Under the pieces are notes generated by a model. It had not been told where the DNA came from, made no database searches, and saw only the letters and a list, made by a program, of their open reading frames with translations. Below, in pieces: positions 17,265-25,248 of a stretch of DNA of 64,000 bases. Position 1 is the first letter of the stretch. Every line of letters starts with the position of its first letter. Location: positions 868,001-932,000 of the forward strand of contig NZ_JBPXRR010000001.1 in NCBI RefSeq assembly GCF_051842935.1. The letters run 5' to 3'. A program made the translations under genes and the position numbers. The DNA is from Pseudalkalibacillus sp051842935 (GTDB lineage: Bacteria > Bacillota > Bacilli > Bacillales > Fictibacillaceae).

Positions 17265-18119
17265 ATGAAAAAAACACTATTATTATTGTTGATTGTGTTG
17301 TTAGCTGCGTGCAGTGCTCAAACAACAGAAAAGCCAGATGAAAATGAACATGCAGAGAAACAGATGAATGAAGATCAGAAGCAAACAGAAGAGGACGTAG
17401 AGAATGAGGAAGATCCAGAGACTGATGAGGATTCAAATTCAGAAGAGGATACTGAAAATGGTAATGACGAAAAAGAAAATGAACCAGATCCTATCCAATA
17501 TACCGTACATCCTGCCAATTGGACTTTAAAGCCTCAAAGTGAAACAGAGCTTAAAACCGTTTTGTTGACCATTGACGATGCACCAGACAAACATGCATTG
17601 GAAATGGCTCAAAAGTTGAAGGACCTGAATGTACCAGCTATATTCTTTGTGAATGGTCACTTCATGGATACGGATGAGGAAAGAAAGATTGTAAAGCAGA
17701 TTCATGAGTTAGGGTTCGAAATCGGGAACCATACGATGACCCATGCGAACCTTTCGAAGTTGTCTGTAGATAAACAACGATATGAAATTACACAGTTATC
17801 TGAAGAAATCCAAAACGTAACAGGGGAAGCACCGAAGTTCTTCAGAGCACCTTTCGGGGTCAATACAGATTTTTCAAAGCAACTGATGGAAGAACAACAA
17901 ATGATTTATATGAATTGGACCTATGGATACGATTGGGAGAAAGAATATCAGACGAGTGCATCCATTGCAGATATCATGGTCAACACACCTCTATTGACGG
18001 ATGGAGCAATCCTGTTGATGCATGACCGTGATTGGACGAATGAAGCGCTCATGGATATCGTTAAAGGCCTGGAAGCGAAAGGATATACCTTTGTAGATCC
18101 GGATCAGATCGTACAATGA
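17265..18119 (+). CDS. Polysaccharide deacetylase-family lipoprotein
   Basis: A 284-residue exported protein: lipoprotein signal MKKTLLLLLIVLLAAC, then a very acidic Glu/Asp/Asn-rich linker (about 20-75), then a NodB-type deacetylase domain. Metal motif 1 is TIDDAPD, an altered form of the usual TFDDGPD; motif 2 is NHTMTH; RAPFGV and LLMHDRD follow. All metal ligands (Asp, His, His) are kept, so activity on peptidoglycan or another N-acetylated glycan is likely. AAAGGGGAG upstream of the ATG. Single gene. The long charged linker would let the enzyme reach across the wall. Confidence 0.88.
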   Translation: MKKTLLLLLIVLLAACSAQTTEKPDENEHAEKQMNEDQKQTEEDVENEEDPETDEDSNSEEDTENGNDEKENEPDPIQYTVHPANWTLKPQSETELKTVLLTIDDAPDKHALEMAQKLKDLNVPAIFFVNGHFMDTDEERKIVKQIHELGFEIGNHTMTHANLSKLSVDKQRYEITQLSEEIQNVTGEAPKFFRAPFGVNTDFSKQLMEEQQMIYMNWTYGYDWEKEYQTSASIADIMVNTPLLTDGAILLMHDRDWTNEALMDIVKGLEAKGYTFVDPDQIVQ

Positions 18120-18129
18120 GGAATGAAGA

Positions 18130-18155
18130 AAGGATGACATATCGATGTCATCCTT
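18130..18155. terminator. Hairpin between convergent genes
   Basis: AAGGATGACAT pairs with ATGTCATCCTT around ATCG; the T run is poor on both strands, so it may be a weak bidirectional terminator. Confidence 0.55.
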
Positions 18156-18168
18156 CTGTTTATCTTGA

Positions 18169-18582
18169 TTATCGCTTGTAATAGTACATGATCCTTCCAT
18201 TGAATAGATGGAGTTCTCCATCTAACTGTTTGGCGAGAAACTTGCTGAATTCTACAGCTTTTCCTTTATCACCATGTGTAGCGCCATCTGGTAGGACAAT
18301 TTGAACTTGGTTCGCATTCTCGGAGTCAGGTTCTGACCCGACTCCGACAAGTATGTAATGATAGCCTTGCTCCGTACCTTTCAATTCGTAGTATTTCAAT
18401 TCCTTGGACTCACGGAGTTCTATGGAGTAAGGAAAGGCTGCAGAACCATATTCCCAACTAAGCTGTTCTCCGGTTTTTGAAGTGATTTCTTTGTAGTATC
18501 GTATGAGATTTTCAACATCATCCAATGTAATGGATTGCTGTTTGGATTTTTCCACTAATTTGACGTATGCACTACTAGACAA
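18169..18582 (-). CDS. Conserved hypothetical protein (DUF1885-like)
   Basis: A 137-residue soluble protein starting at TTG 18582 with GGAGTGAACGATA upstream. It has a mixed alpha/beta pattern and ends with RIMYYYKR. From memory it resembles the DUF1885 family of Bacillus proteins; I cannot confirm that here. Function unknown. It is convergent with the deacetylase gene and divergent from the next. Confidence 0.65.
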   Translation of the reverse strand: MSSSAYVKLVEKSKQQSITLDDVENLIRYYKEITSKTGEQLSWEYGSAAFPYSIELRESKELKYYELKGTEQGYHYILVGVGSEPDSENANQVQIVLPDGATHGDKGKAVEFSKFLAKQLDGELHLFNGRIMYYYKR

Positions 18583-18814
18583 TATCGTTCACTCCTGTCA
18601 GTACATGGATATTTATAATAGTATCATTAGATTTGGAAAATTGACAGACGTAGACGATGAGAAATCCACTGGTCATATTTCTGAAAGGAGGAGGATCAAA
18701 GATTACGAATGTCATCCAATTGAAATGAAAAGTATTGTCGAAAACGTTGTTATTTATGGTTTCAAGGAGTATAATTAATTATAATATTCAAAAAATTCAG
18801 AAGGAGGGCGTGGT

Positions 18815-19114
18815 ATGGATCTTTTTGACAAACTTTATGATGAAGACGAAACGGTTAAAGTCAGGTTTGTAGGGTTCACTACCGAACATGTCCGATATGA
18901 TTTCGGGATCGTCTACACGAACATGTTCTTCGGTAAACCGCTCGTCGTGTGCATGCAGACCGGGCGCTCCACTTTGATGGATGCGACTGATCTGAAGAAC
19001 ACAGAAAGTATTCAAAAAGCTTTTAAAATCCAGTCGAGGAAAGAGGCAGAAGAGTTGTCATCTTTTTTTGAAGAATCGCTCCCGTTCTCTCCAATTGCTG
19101 AACAATATGAATAA
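18815..19114 (+). CDS. Conserved hypothetical protein (DUF3055-like)
   Basis: A 99-residue protein opening MDLFDKLYDEDE with the blocks KVRFVGFTTEHVRYDFGIVY and VVCMQTGR. It recalls small Bacillaceae proteins of the DUF3055 type; assignment is by memory and uncertain. GAAGGAGGGCGTGGT gives a strong ribosome site. It ends before a clear terminator and directly upstream of the SR1 promoter region. Confidence 0.7.
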   Translation: MDLFDKLYDEDETVKVRFVGFTTEHVRYDFGIVYTNMFFGKPLVVCMQTGRSTLMDATDLKNTESIQKAFKIQSRKEAEELSSFFEESLPFSPIAEQYE

Positions 19115-19122
19115 GAGACATC

Positions 19123-19157
19123 AAGCCCGGCATTCACAGGAATGTACGGGCTTTTTT
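19123..19157 (+). terminator. Terminator upstream of SR1
   Basis: AAGCCCG and CGGGCTT with an inner CATT/AATG pair, followed by TTTTT. It isolates the SR1 promoter from the gene before it. Confidence 0.85.
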
Positions 19158-19201
19158 AATAGAAAAACGACTCTGTTCTAATTAAACATACTTTTCTTTA
19201 A

Positions 19202-19279
19202 TGTGACATACAATTTATCCTTGACAATTTAAATGTGACATCATAATATGAATGTAACGACATAATAAAAGCGCTTTCA
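19202..19279 (+). promoter_or_regulatory. SR1 promoter with CcpN-type and cre sites
   Basis: Consensus promoter TTGACA (19221-19226), 17-base spacer, TAATAT (19244-19249). TGTGACATACA (19202-19212) fits the CcpN operator pattern TRTGHYATAYW completely, and TGTGACATCAT (19234-19244), 32 bases downstream in the spacer and touching the -10, fits it with two changes; TGTAACGACAT (19253-19263) is a more distant third. TAAAAGCGCTTTCA (19266-19279) differs at one base from a perfect palindromic cre and lies just after the likely start point. In B. subtilis SR1 is repressed on glucose mainly by CcpN and weakly by CcpA, which this layout reproduces. Confidence 0.8.
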
Positions 19280-19303
19280 AGAAGCGAAGGAGAGGGATGG
19301 ACA

Positions 19304-19432
19304 ATGGGAACAGTAATTTGCCAAACTTGTGATATGACGATTGAACATTTTGAAGTGGATAAGGTGACTACTTTATACTCCAACTGTCCGGACTGTAAAC
19401 GGAAAAGAAAGAATGGCAAGAAGACCGCCTAA
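19304..19432 (+). CDS. sr1P: SR1P, GapA-binding peptide
   Basis: A 42-residue peptide beginning MGTVICQTCDMTIEHFE, matching the SR1P family (MGTIVCQxCxxTIxHFE from memory). Two CXXC pairs (ICQTC and NCPDC) could bind a metal. GAAGGAGAGGG lies upstream of the ATG. In B. subtilis SR1P binds glyceraldehyde-3-phosphate dehydrogenase GapA and promotes its contact with RNase J1, whose gene is also in this window. The Lys/Arg-rich C-terminal tail (KRKRKNGKKTA) is longer than in B. subtilis and is partly encoded by a 13-base sequence repeated in the terminator. Confidence 0.9.
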   Translation: MGTVICQTCDMTIEHFEVDKVTTLYSNCPDCKRKRKNGKKTA

Positions 19433-19444
19433 TATATGAAGAAA

Positions 19445-19480
19445 AGAAGACCGCCTCAGCATAACCTGAGGCGGTCTTCT
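19445..19480. terminator. Terminator shared by SR1 and speA
   Basis: A perfect 15-bp stem AGAAGACCGCCTCAG / CTGAGGCGGTCTTCT with a 6-base loop. The minus side continues into TTTTCTTC, serving speA; the plus side into TCATTTTA, serving SR1. Confidence 0.88.
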
Positions 19481-19520
19481 TCATTTTATATAGATTGAGA
19501 TTTCAATCCTTACATCTAAC

Positions 19521-20996
19521 TTAGAAAATCGGCTTATGTTCCTTGATCACCCGGATCATCTTCAAGGATTCATCCTCTGGTCCTTGGACTGGCAATCCAG
19601 CTTCAATATTTTCGAAAATATAGTCGATATTCTCCTGGGTGATGATCTCTCCAGGAATGAATATCGGAATACCTGGTGGATAGACCATAACAAATTCAGC
19701 GATGATCCTGCCAGTCGCCTCTTCAAAAGGTATGCTTTCCGTCTCCGCATAGAACGCATCACGAGGTGAGAGGGACAAGACAGGAATACTTGGAACACTT
19801 ACAGGGATCTTCGCTTTGATTTCCTTGATCGATTCCTGATGCATGTGAGATAGCTCAGTCAAAGCTACAATCAGCTTATGGACTTCCTCTTCTCTGTCTC
19901 CAGACGTAATGATACAAAGGATATTATAGAGGTCCGATAATTCCACCTCGATATTATGCTTCTCCCTTAACCATACTTCTACATCATACCCAGTGATATT
20001 CAATTCTTTCACCGAAATGATCAGTTTCGTAGGATCGAAATCATACGTTGCAGGAGTACCAAGGATCTCCTGCCCGACGCAATGGATGCTTGGAATTTCA
20101 TTGATCTTTCTACGAGCCGACTCGGCGAGATGAATGGCCTGTTCCGCTAACTCATACCCCTGAGTAGCCAATCTTCTTCTTGCCACATCAAGTGAAGCAA
20201 GCAAGATATAGGAAGTCGATGTTGTCGTCATCATACTTAGGATGGATTGGACACGCTCCGGTGATACGAGGTTGCCTCGGACATTCAGGACTGAGCTTTG
20301 TGTCAACGACCCTCCAAGTTTGTGGACGCTTGTTGCGGCCATGTCTGCACCTGCTTGCATTGCAGAGAGGGGCAACCGGTCATGGAAATGGATATGAACT
20401 CCGTGTGCTTCATCCACAAGTACTGGTATGTCATATGAGTGAGCGAGTCGGACGATTTCTTTCAAGTCGGCACTGATACCGAAGTAAGTCGGATTGATGA
20501 CAAGTAACCCTTTCGCATCTGGATGTTGTTCAAGGGCTTTCTTCACTGATTGAGTCGTTATACCATGTGAAATACCGAGAGTAGGGTCGATGTCTGGATG
20601 GATGAATACAGGAACAGCACCTGAAAAAATGATTGCTGACATGACAGACTTGTGGACATTTCGTGGCACGAGTACCTTTTCACCAGGTTTACAAACAGCA
20701 AGGATCATCGTCATGATCGCACCGCTCGTACCTTGTACTGAAAAGAAGGTATGGTCCGCTCCAAAAGCTTCTGCAGCAAGTTGCTGAGCTTCCTTGATCA
20801 TCCCGTGTGGGTGATGTAGATCATCTAATGGACCAATGTTGATCAAGTCGATTGATAAGGCGTTTTCGCCAATGAAATCCCTGAATTCTGGATCCATACC
20901 TCTCCCTTTTTTATGACCAGGAATATGGAATTGTATCGGGTCGCGTTTTGCATGGTTCAATAGACCAGTAAAGAGGGGTGTTTCGTTTTGTGACAA
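19521..20996 (-). CDS. speA: Arginine decarboxylase (Orn/Lys/Arg decarboxylase class)
   Basis: A 491-residue pyridoxal-phosphate enzyme. The N-terminal FHIPGHKKG block, VDEAHG (194-199) and the PLP lysine K226 in TSVHKLGGSLTQ are typical of the short, wing-less Bacillus SpeA group, which makes agmatine for polyamine synthesis. Substrate choice (arginine versus lysine or ornithine) is inferred from family and from the SR1 neighbourhood. TTG start with GAGGTGTACTGA upstream. It converges on SR1 as in B. subtilis. Confidence 0.92.
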   Translation of the reverse strand: MSQNETPLFTGLLNHAKRDPIQFHIPGHKKGRGMDPEFRDFIGENALSIDLINIGPLDDLHHPHGMIKEAQQLAAEAFGADHTFFSVQGTSGAIMTMILAVCKPGEKVLVPRNVHKSVMSAIIFSGAVPVFIHPDIDPTLGISHGITTQSVKKALEQHPDAKGLLVINPTYFGISADLKEIVRLAHSYDIPVLVDEAHGVHIHFHDRLPLSAMQAGADMAATSVHKLGGSLTQSSVLNVRGNLVSPERVQSILSMMTTTSTSYILLASLDVARRRLATQGYELAEQAIHLAESARRKINEIPSIHCVGQEILGTPATYDFDPTKLIISVKELNITGYDVEVWLREKHNIEVELSDLYNILCIITSGDREEEVHKLIVALTELSHMHQESIKEIKAKIPVSVPSIPVLSLSPRDAFYAETESIPFEEATGRIIAEFVMVYPPGIPIFIPGEIITQENIDYIFENIEAGLPVQGPEDESLKMIRVIKEHKPIF

Positions 20997-21166
20997 TCAG
21001 TACACCTCATTTATATAAAATAATGAATCGTCGAACATATGATAGAATGATAAAACAAGACAAAGTATATCAAATCTGCGTCCGGTTGCAAGTAATTTTT
21101 TTTTCATTCTTGCGGCAGTACAGGTGAATAGGAAGAAACTACATAAAAAAAGACTGGAGTGAGAGG

Positions 21167-22126
21167 ATGAACTTTACAACTCGACTTACGACACTTTTAG
21201 GCATCGAATATCCGATCATACAAGGAGGTTTGGCATATTTAGCCTATTCGGAGCTTGCCGCAGCAGTCTCCAACGCTGGTGGATTAGGTCAGATTACAGC
21301 CATGTCCCTCCCATCACCAGACGCGTTGAGGAAAGAAATCAGGGATGTGAAACAAAAAACGGATCGACCATTCGGGGTCAATTACGCTATCGGTCAACAT
21401 GGTCGACCTTTCTCAGACATGTTACAGGTAGCGATTGATGAAGCAGTCCCAGTCATTTCAATGACCGGTGGAAACCCAACGCCCGTATTTGAACAACTTG
21501 AAGGTATAGATGTCAAAAAGCTCGTACTTGTTGCTTCGAAAAGACAAGCTGTAAAAGCGGAAAAGCTTGGAGCAGATGCAGTTATGGTCGTTGGACAAGA
21601 AGGTGGAGGGCACATCGGAAAGGAAGATGTCAGTACGATGGTGCTCACACCTCAGGTCGTGGACAGTGTCTCCATTCCAGTTGTAGCATCTGGAGGTATA
21701 GGGGATGGAAGAGGTTTGATGGCAGCTCTTGCTCTCGGTGCAGACGGCATTGAAATGGGAACAAGGTTCATCGCTACTGTGGAATGTACCCATGCACATC
21801 CTGTTTATAAAGAAGCCTTGATTAATGGAAATGAAACAGATACGATGCTCATCAAGAAATCATTAGGTACACCTGGGCGAGTCGTCCGAAATGAATGGGC
21901 TGAAAAGATTTTGCAGATCGAAAAGGTTGAACCGAACTATGAAGCAATCAAAGATTACATATCTGGAAAAGCGAATCAAGCTTTTGCTAATGAAGGGAAT
22001 CTCGACCGTGGGTTCGGCTGGGCTGGCCAAATCATCGGCCGAATTAATGATGTGCCGACTGTAGAGGAATTGTTCAGTCGAATCCTTACTGAAGCCGAAG
22101 ATATCAGGAACAGATGGGGGAACTGA
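21167..22126 (+). CDS. Nitronate monooxygenase / FMN-dependent FabK-like oxidoreductase
   Basis: A 319-residue TIM-barrel flavoprotein opening with the family block LGIEYPIIQGGLAY. GQEGGGHIG and VVASGGIGDGRG mark the FMN phosphate-binding loops; GADGIEMGTRF follows. The family includes nitronate monooxygenases (2-nitropropane dioxygenases) and enoyl-ACP reductase FabK; the sequence alone does not settle which. It sits between speA and yktB where B. subtilis carries yktA, so it is not part of the conserved set. Ribosome site GGAGTGAGAGG. Terminator follows. Confidence 0.85.
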   Translation: MNFTTRLTTLLGIEYPIIQGGLAYLAYSELAAAVSNAGGLGQITAMSLPSPDALRKEIRDVKQKTDRPFGVNYAIGQHGRPFSDMLQVAIDEAVPVISMTGGNPTPVFEQLEGIDVKKLVLVASKRQAVKAEKLGADAVMVVGQEGGGHIGKEDVSTMVLTPQVVDSVSIPVVASGGIGDGRGLMAALALGADGIEMGTRFIATVECTHAHPVYKEALINGNETDTMLIKKSLGTPGRVVRNEWAEKILQIEKVEPNYEAIKDYISGKANQAFANEGNLDRGFGWAGQIIGRINDVPTVEELFSRILTEAEDIRNRWGN

Positions 22127-22152
22127 ATGAATTTCCGGTGAAAAATTGGGGG

Positions 22153-22183
22153 AAGCAGAGCTCATACGGGGCTCTGCTTTTTT
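22153..22183 (+). terminator. Terminator of the oxidoreductase gene
   Basis: AAGCAGAGC / GCTCTGCTT stem with 9-base loop and a T run. Confidence 0.9.
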
Positions 22184-22261
22184 CATTATAGATCAGATTC
22201 AGAAATTATAGATCAAATCCAAGAATGACAACCCAAACCCTCCCTCATGCCAATTATCATG

Positions 22262-22316
22262 AAAAAGAGGCTGACATCAAATGGTGGAATTTACCCCCAT
22301 CTGAAAGTCAGCCTTC
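22262..22316 (-). terminator. Terminator of yktB
   Basis: On the minus strand GGCTGAC and GTCAGCC close a long imperfect hairpin with an inner CAgATGG/CCATyTG-type stem, followed by CTCTTTTTC. The 110 bases between it and yktB hold nothing else that I can see. Confidence 0.7.
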
Positions 22317-22425
22317 TTCATAAGATTACTGGACAACATCCAATTGTAGATTTATTTGTTTTCTAATGATAAATACCTATACGTTCGATTCAACCCGTTA
22401 ATATAATACATTAACTTTAAATGGA

Positions 22426-23067
22426 TCAGCTAGAAACATATACGCCCCTGGCATATTCATATAAAGGCATCAGAGTATGGAAAGTGCGATCCATTTCTGA
22501 AAGTAAAGCTTCTCCATCCTGTAGTATTTCATCGTCATGTGGAATATGAATACCACAAAGTAATTCAGCTTTCTTGACATCCTTCAGTCGCTTAGTCATT
22601 TCATTGAATTTGTCCACATCCACTTCGGTATGTGGAATGGCATCTGGTTTGGTGTGATCTGTAGACCAAACGTAATGATTCGGAATTTGTTTTAAGATTT
22701 CCTTTTGGTGATCTGCTATTTTATCAGCAAATTCCTGCTTGATGGGAGACTCATAAATCACCGCGAACCAAACGAAAAGATGGCTTTGGAACAGACCGAT
22801 TTGGAAGTGAGGTAGTTTCTTGTAACCTCGATTACTATTCGCGAAAGCTACCCATGTATCATCAGGAGGATTGACCGTTCTCCGTGCATGTTTGGCAGTA
22901 TGATAGTACATTTCCTCACCTGTGGCTGCTGAAAGAGTAGGAGCAAAATGTTCACCCAATTGTTCTAACTTAGGACGGATATGGTTTTGGATCCCTTCCA
23001 TTCTTGCTTCTAATCCTTGGATTGTAAATACATTGAAATCGTCTTTCGAGAAACCATTGAAACTCAT
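22426..23067 (-). CDS. yktB: DUF1054 protein YktB
   Basis: A 213-residue soluble protein matching YktB (UPF0637/DUF1054) in length and in blocks such as FNVFTIQGLEARM, HTAKHARRTVNPPDDTWVAF and FQSHLFVWFAVIYE. Structure is known for the family but not function. ATG 23067 is preferred to a GTG three codons earlier because GAGGTGA is then correctly spaced. Conserved position between speA and yktC. Confidence 0.93.
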   Translation of the reverse strand: MSFNGFSKDDFNVFTIQGLEARMEGIQNHIRPKLEQLGEHFAPTLSAATGEEMYYHTAKHARRTVNPPDDTWVAFANSNRGYKKLPHFQIGLFQSHLFVWFAVIYESPIKQEFADKIADHQKEILKQIPNHYVWSTDHTKPDAIPHTEVDVDKFNEMTKRLKDVKKAELLCGIHIPHDDEILQDGEALLSEMDRTFHTLMPLYEYARGVYVSS

Positions 23068-23312
23068 GTGATTCACCTCGTTGAAATATTAAATTGAGTT
23101 TACCACAGGAATAATCCATATCAAAATCAGATACATTATAGCTCCGATCAAGTGATATGGATATGGGAAGCCTGAAGAATGTGGAATATTTATTTAAATA
23201 TTCAGAATAGTATGATAATACAAGTTGGAGTCGTAAGTCAAATCGCCCATCCGATTGGATCCCTATCAGTATGAACCAATGCTTTCAAAAAAGAAAAGGA
23301 GTGTGAGTTACC

Positions 23313-23501
23313 ATGAAACAAGTGATTCAAACGCTTAAAAAGACAGAAGCGGAGCGCCGGATCCCAGTTCTTCGGTTAGAGATTGATTATGAATTGGCAA
23401 CTCTACACGATGCACTCGTCGCAAAAGATTCTGATCAGGTCAAAAGGTCAAAGAAAAAATTAGAACGATTAAGACAAGAAATGTTACAATTAGAGGCATA
23501 A
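23313..23501 (+). CDS. ykzI: Small coiled-coil protein YkzI
   Basis: A 62-residue, highly charged, fully helical protein (Lys/Arg/Glu/Leu heptads). Length and position between yktB and yktC agree with B. subtilis YkzI, function unknown. AAAAGGAGTGTGAG precedes the ATG. Confidence 0.82.
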   Translation: MKQVIQTLKKTEAERRIPVLRLEIDYELATLHDALVAKDSDQVKRSKKKLERLRQEMLQLEA

Positions 23502-23519
23502 TAATTGTAAATTGGATAG

Positions 23520-23550
23520 AACGAACCTACACTAATGGGGTTCGTTTTTT
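23520..23550 (+). terminator. Terminator after ykzI
   Basis: AACGAACC / GGTTCGTT with T6. Confidence 0.85.
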
Positions 23551-23582
23551 GTGAATAAAAAAATACATAGAGGAGTGACAAA

Positions 23583-24386
23583 GTGGCAACGGATTGGAAT
23601 CATATTAGTAATCATGCCATGGATTGGGCATACGAGGCAGGGACTGTAATCCGTGAATCCTTCAAGAAACAATTGACCATCGAGACAAAGTCGAACGCGG
23701 ATGACTTAGTGACGAATATGGATAGAGAAGTAGAAACCTTCTTGATTGATAAAATCAGAAAACATTATCCTGATCATCAGATCCTTGGGGAAGAAGGCAG
23801 TGGAGATGATGTACAGTCGATGGAAGGAACCGTTTGGATCATCGACCCGATAGATGGAACGATGAATTTTGTCCATCAACAAACGAATTTCGCCATTTCA
23901 ATTGCAGTGTACCATGAAGGGGAAGGAAAAGTCGGGCTGATCTATAATGTCGTCAATGATGAAATGTTCCATGCCATCAAGGGGAATGGGGCCTATATGA
24001 ATGAGCATCGCTTGCCAAAATTACAAAATGTAGAACTTGAGAAGTCGATCATCGCCATCAATGCGACATGGATTACGAGCAATAAACGAATGGACCCATC
24101 CATCCTGATCCCGATCGTTGATCGATGTCGAGGAACGAGGTCTTATGGTTCGGCGGCCATTGAACTGGCTTTCGTTGCAGCGGGTCGTCTGGATGCTTAT
24201 ATTACAATGCGGTTATCACCTTGGGACTTTGCAGCCGGAAAGATTCTGATTGAAGAAGTCGGCGGCACGATTACAAACTTGGATGGGGAAGAGCTTGATA
24301 TGCTTGGCAAGAATTCCATATTTGCAGGAACACAGAATTTGCACCAATACATTTTGGATGAACATCTTTTACATGATAAAAAATGA
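23583..24386 (+). CDS. yktC: Inositol monophosphatase-family phosphatase
   Basis: A 267-residue lithium-sensitive-type magnesium phosphatase. Metal motifs: GEEG (69-72), DPIDGT (88-93) and, later, LSPWDFAAG. The family hydrolyses inositol phosphates, and some members fructose-1,6-bisphosphate or NADP; the B. subtilis homologue YktC has inositol monophosphatase activity. GTG start after AGAGGAGTGACAAA. Its stop overlaps the start of the next gene (ATGA), indicating co-translation. Confidence 0.93.
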   Translation: MATDWNHISNHAMDWAYEAGTVIRESFKKQLTIETKSNADDLVTNMDREVETFLIDKIRKHYPDHQILGEEGSGDDVQSMEGTVWIIDPIDGTMNFVHQQTNFAISIAVYHEGEGKVGLIYNVVNDEMFHAIKGNGAYMNEHRLPKLQNVELEKSIIAINATWITSNKRMDPSILIPIVDRCRGTRSYGSAAIELAFVAAGRLDAYITMRLSPWDFAAGKILIEEVGGTITNLDGEELDMLGKNSIFAGTQNLHQYILDEHLLHDKK

Positions 24387-24862
24387 TTCAAGCGAGAAGA
24401 CTACAGGAAAAAGATCACTCTGTCCTATCGAAGTGGTTTGAACAATCAGAAGAATGGCTCAAGGAAGAAGGATTGTTGGCGATTGAAATGAGTCCAGCGA
24501 GGCTCAAAGTATGGATGTCACTTTACGATCGCTATAATGGTGAATGGTTGGTCTGGTTCAATAAAGACGGTCTGATTGGCTTCAGTCATCATATTCTTCA
24601 CGCTCCATCCAATACTAAACCATGGATCGGCATGGTCATGATTGCACCTGAGCTGAGAAGACTAGGTTATGGCATAAAAGTCTTGGAAGAGATTCTCCGA
24701 CAGGTGGCGCGATCCGGCTATCCGATCGTCTTTGCGGGATGCCCTTTTGACAGGATCGGTTGGATTCAATTTCTCGGGAAAAGCGGATTTGAACAAATAG
24801 GTCTGGATGTTTTGGAGAACGGAAGGAAATATTTGAAGATGGCTAAACCGATTGAAGAGTAG
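24383..24862 (+). CDS. GNAT N-acetyltransferase
   Basis: A 159-residue acetyltransferase of the GNAT fold; the acetyl-CoA pocket motif is MVMIAPELRRLGYGIKVLEEIL. Substrate unknown. Translation is coupled to yktC by a 4-base overlap, and a terminator follows, so it is the end of that two-gene unit. In B. subtilis a GNAT-like gene (ykzC) occupies a similar place. Confidence 0.85.
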   Translation: MIQARRLQEKDHSVLSKWFEQSEEWLKEEGLLAIEMSPARLKVWMSLYDRYNGEWLVWFNKDGLIGFSHHILHAPSNTKPWIGMVMIAPELRRLGYGIKVLEEILRQVARSGYPIVFAGCPFDRIGWIQFLGKSGFEQIGLDVLENGRKYLKMAKPIEE

Positions 24863-24866
24863 TAGG

Positions 24867-24917
24867 ACAGGGAATGATCTGTGGGTTTGATTGAACAGAT
24901 TGTTCCCTGTTTTTTTA
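24867..24917 (+). terminator. Terminator of yktC unit
   Basis: ACAGGGAA(TG)ATCTGT pairs with ACAGAT(TG)TTCCCTGT around a 10-base loop, followed by seven T. Confidence 0.92.
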
Positions 24918-24918
24918 C

Positions 24919-25107
24919 TCAAGAATTTTTTTCTTGTTCTCTGAATTTCTTTTTCAATGTGAAACCTACACCCATCAACAAGAAAGCACCTGCAAATCCG
25001 ATGAATGCTAATAAACCGCTTTGTTCACCGATTGCAACACCGATCAAAGCGATGCAAAATGTGACCGCTACAGAGATTAAGATGAATATTAAGGATTGTT
25101 TGTTCAT
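24919..25107 (-). CDS. ylaF: YlaF family small membrane protein (DUF5325)
   Basis: A 62-residue protein with two membrane helices (6-26 and 32-50) and a basic tail KKKFREQEKNS. Size and pattern match YlaF; it lies directly upstream of and divergent from typA as in B. subtilis. GAGGAGGTAAAGCA precedes the ATG. Function unknown. Confidence 0.85.
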   Translation of the reverse strand: MNKQSLIFILISVAVTFCIALIGVAIGEQSGLLAFIGFAGAFLLMGVGFTLKKKFREQEKNS

Positions 25108-25167
25108 TGCTTTACCTCCTCTCTCTAGTGTATCGAAAATACAAAGAAAGAAAAAGATTTCATTTTA

Positions 25168-25176
25168 TGCTATAAT
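25168..25176 (+). promoter_or_regulatory. Extended -10 promoter of typA
   Basis: TGcTATAAT is a full extended -10; no good -35 is visible upstream, which fits extended -10 promoters. It is about 72 bases before the typA start. Confidence 0.6.
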
Positions 25177-25248
25177 AGAAAAGTTGAATATGAACTTGTT
25201 TTACACGAATAAGTAGGGGGATTTCCCCACGTTAAGGAGAGATTTGAA

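Larger units (their letters stand above)
19256..19487 (+). ncRNA. sr1: SR1 dual-function regulatory RNA
   Basis: From the predicted start about 7 bases after the -10 to the terminator, roughly 230 bases (the B. subtilis RNA is about 205). It carries the SR1P peptide frame and ends in the hairpin at 19445-19480, and sits beside speA exactly as in B. subtilis. There SR1 also base-pairs with ahrC mRNA, the arginine catabolism activator; pairing cannot be tested here because ahrC is not in the window. Exact ends are inferred. Confidence 0.8.

Noticed and set aside
18130..18155. Hairpin considered as a riboswitch or sRNA terminator
   Set aside because: It is a simple 11-bp palindrome between two convergent stop codons with weak T runs; a weak bidirectional terminator explains it.
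18503..18778. 91-codon plus-strand frame overlapping the DUF1885-like gene
   Set aside because: Begins inside a well-formed gene on the other strand, has no ribosome site at its start and an unusual composition. An AAAGGAGGAGG near 18685 is not followed by a sensible start codon.
19198..19419. 73-codon minus-strand frame across SR1
   Set aside because: Antisense to the SR1 promoter and SR1P, no ribosome site, no conserved features.
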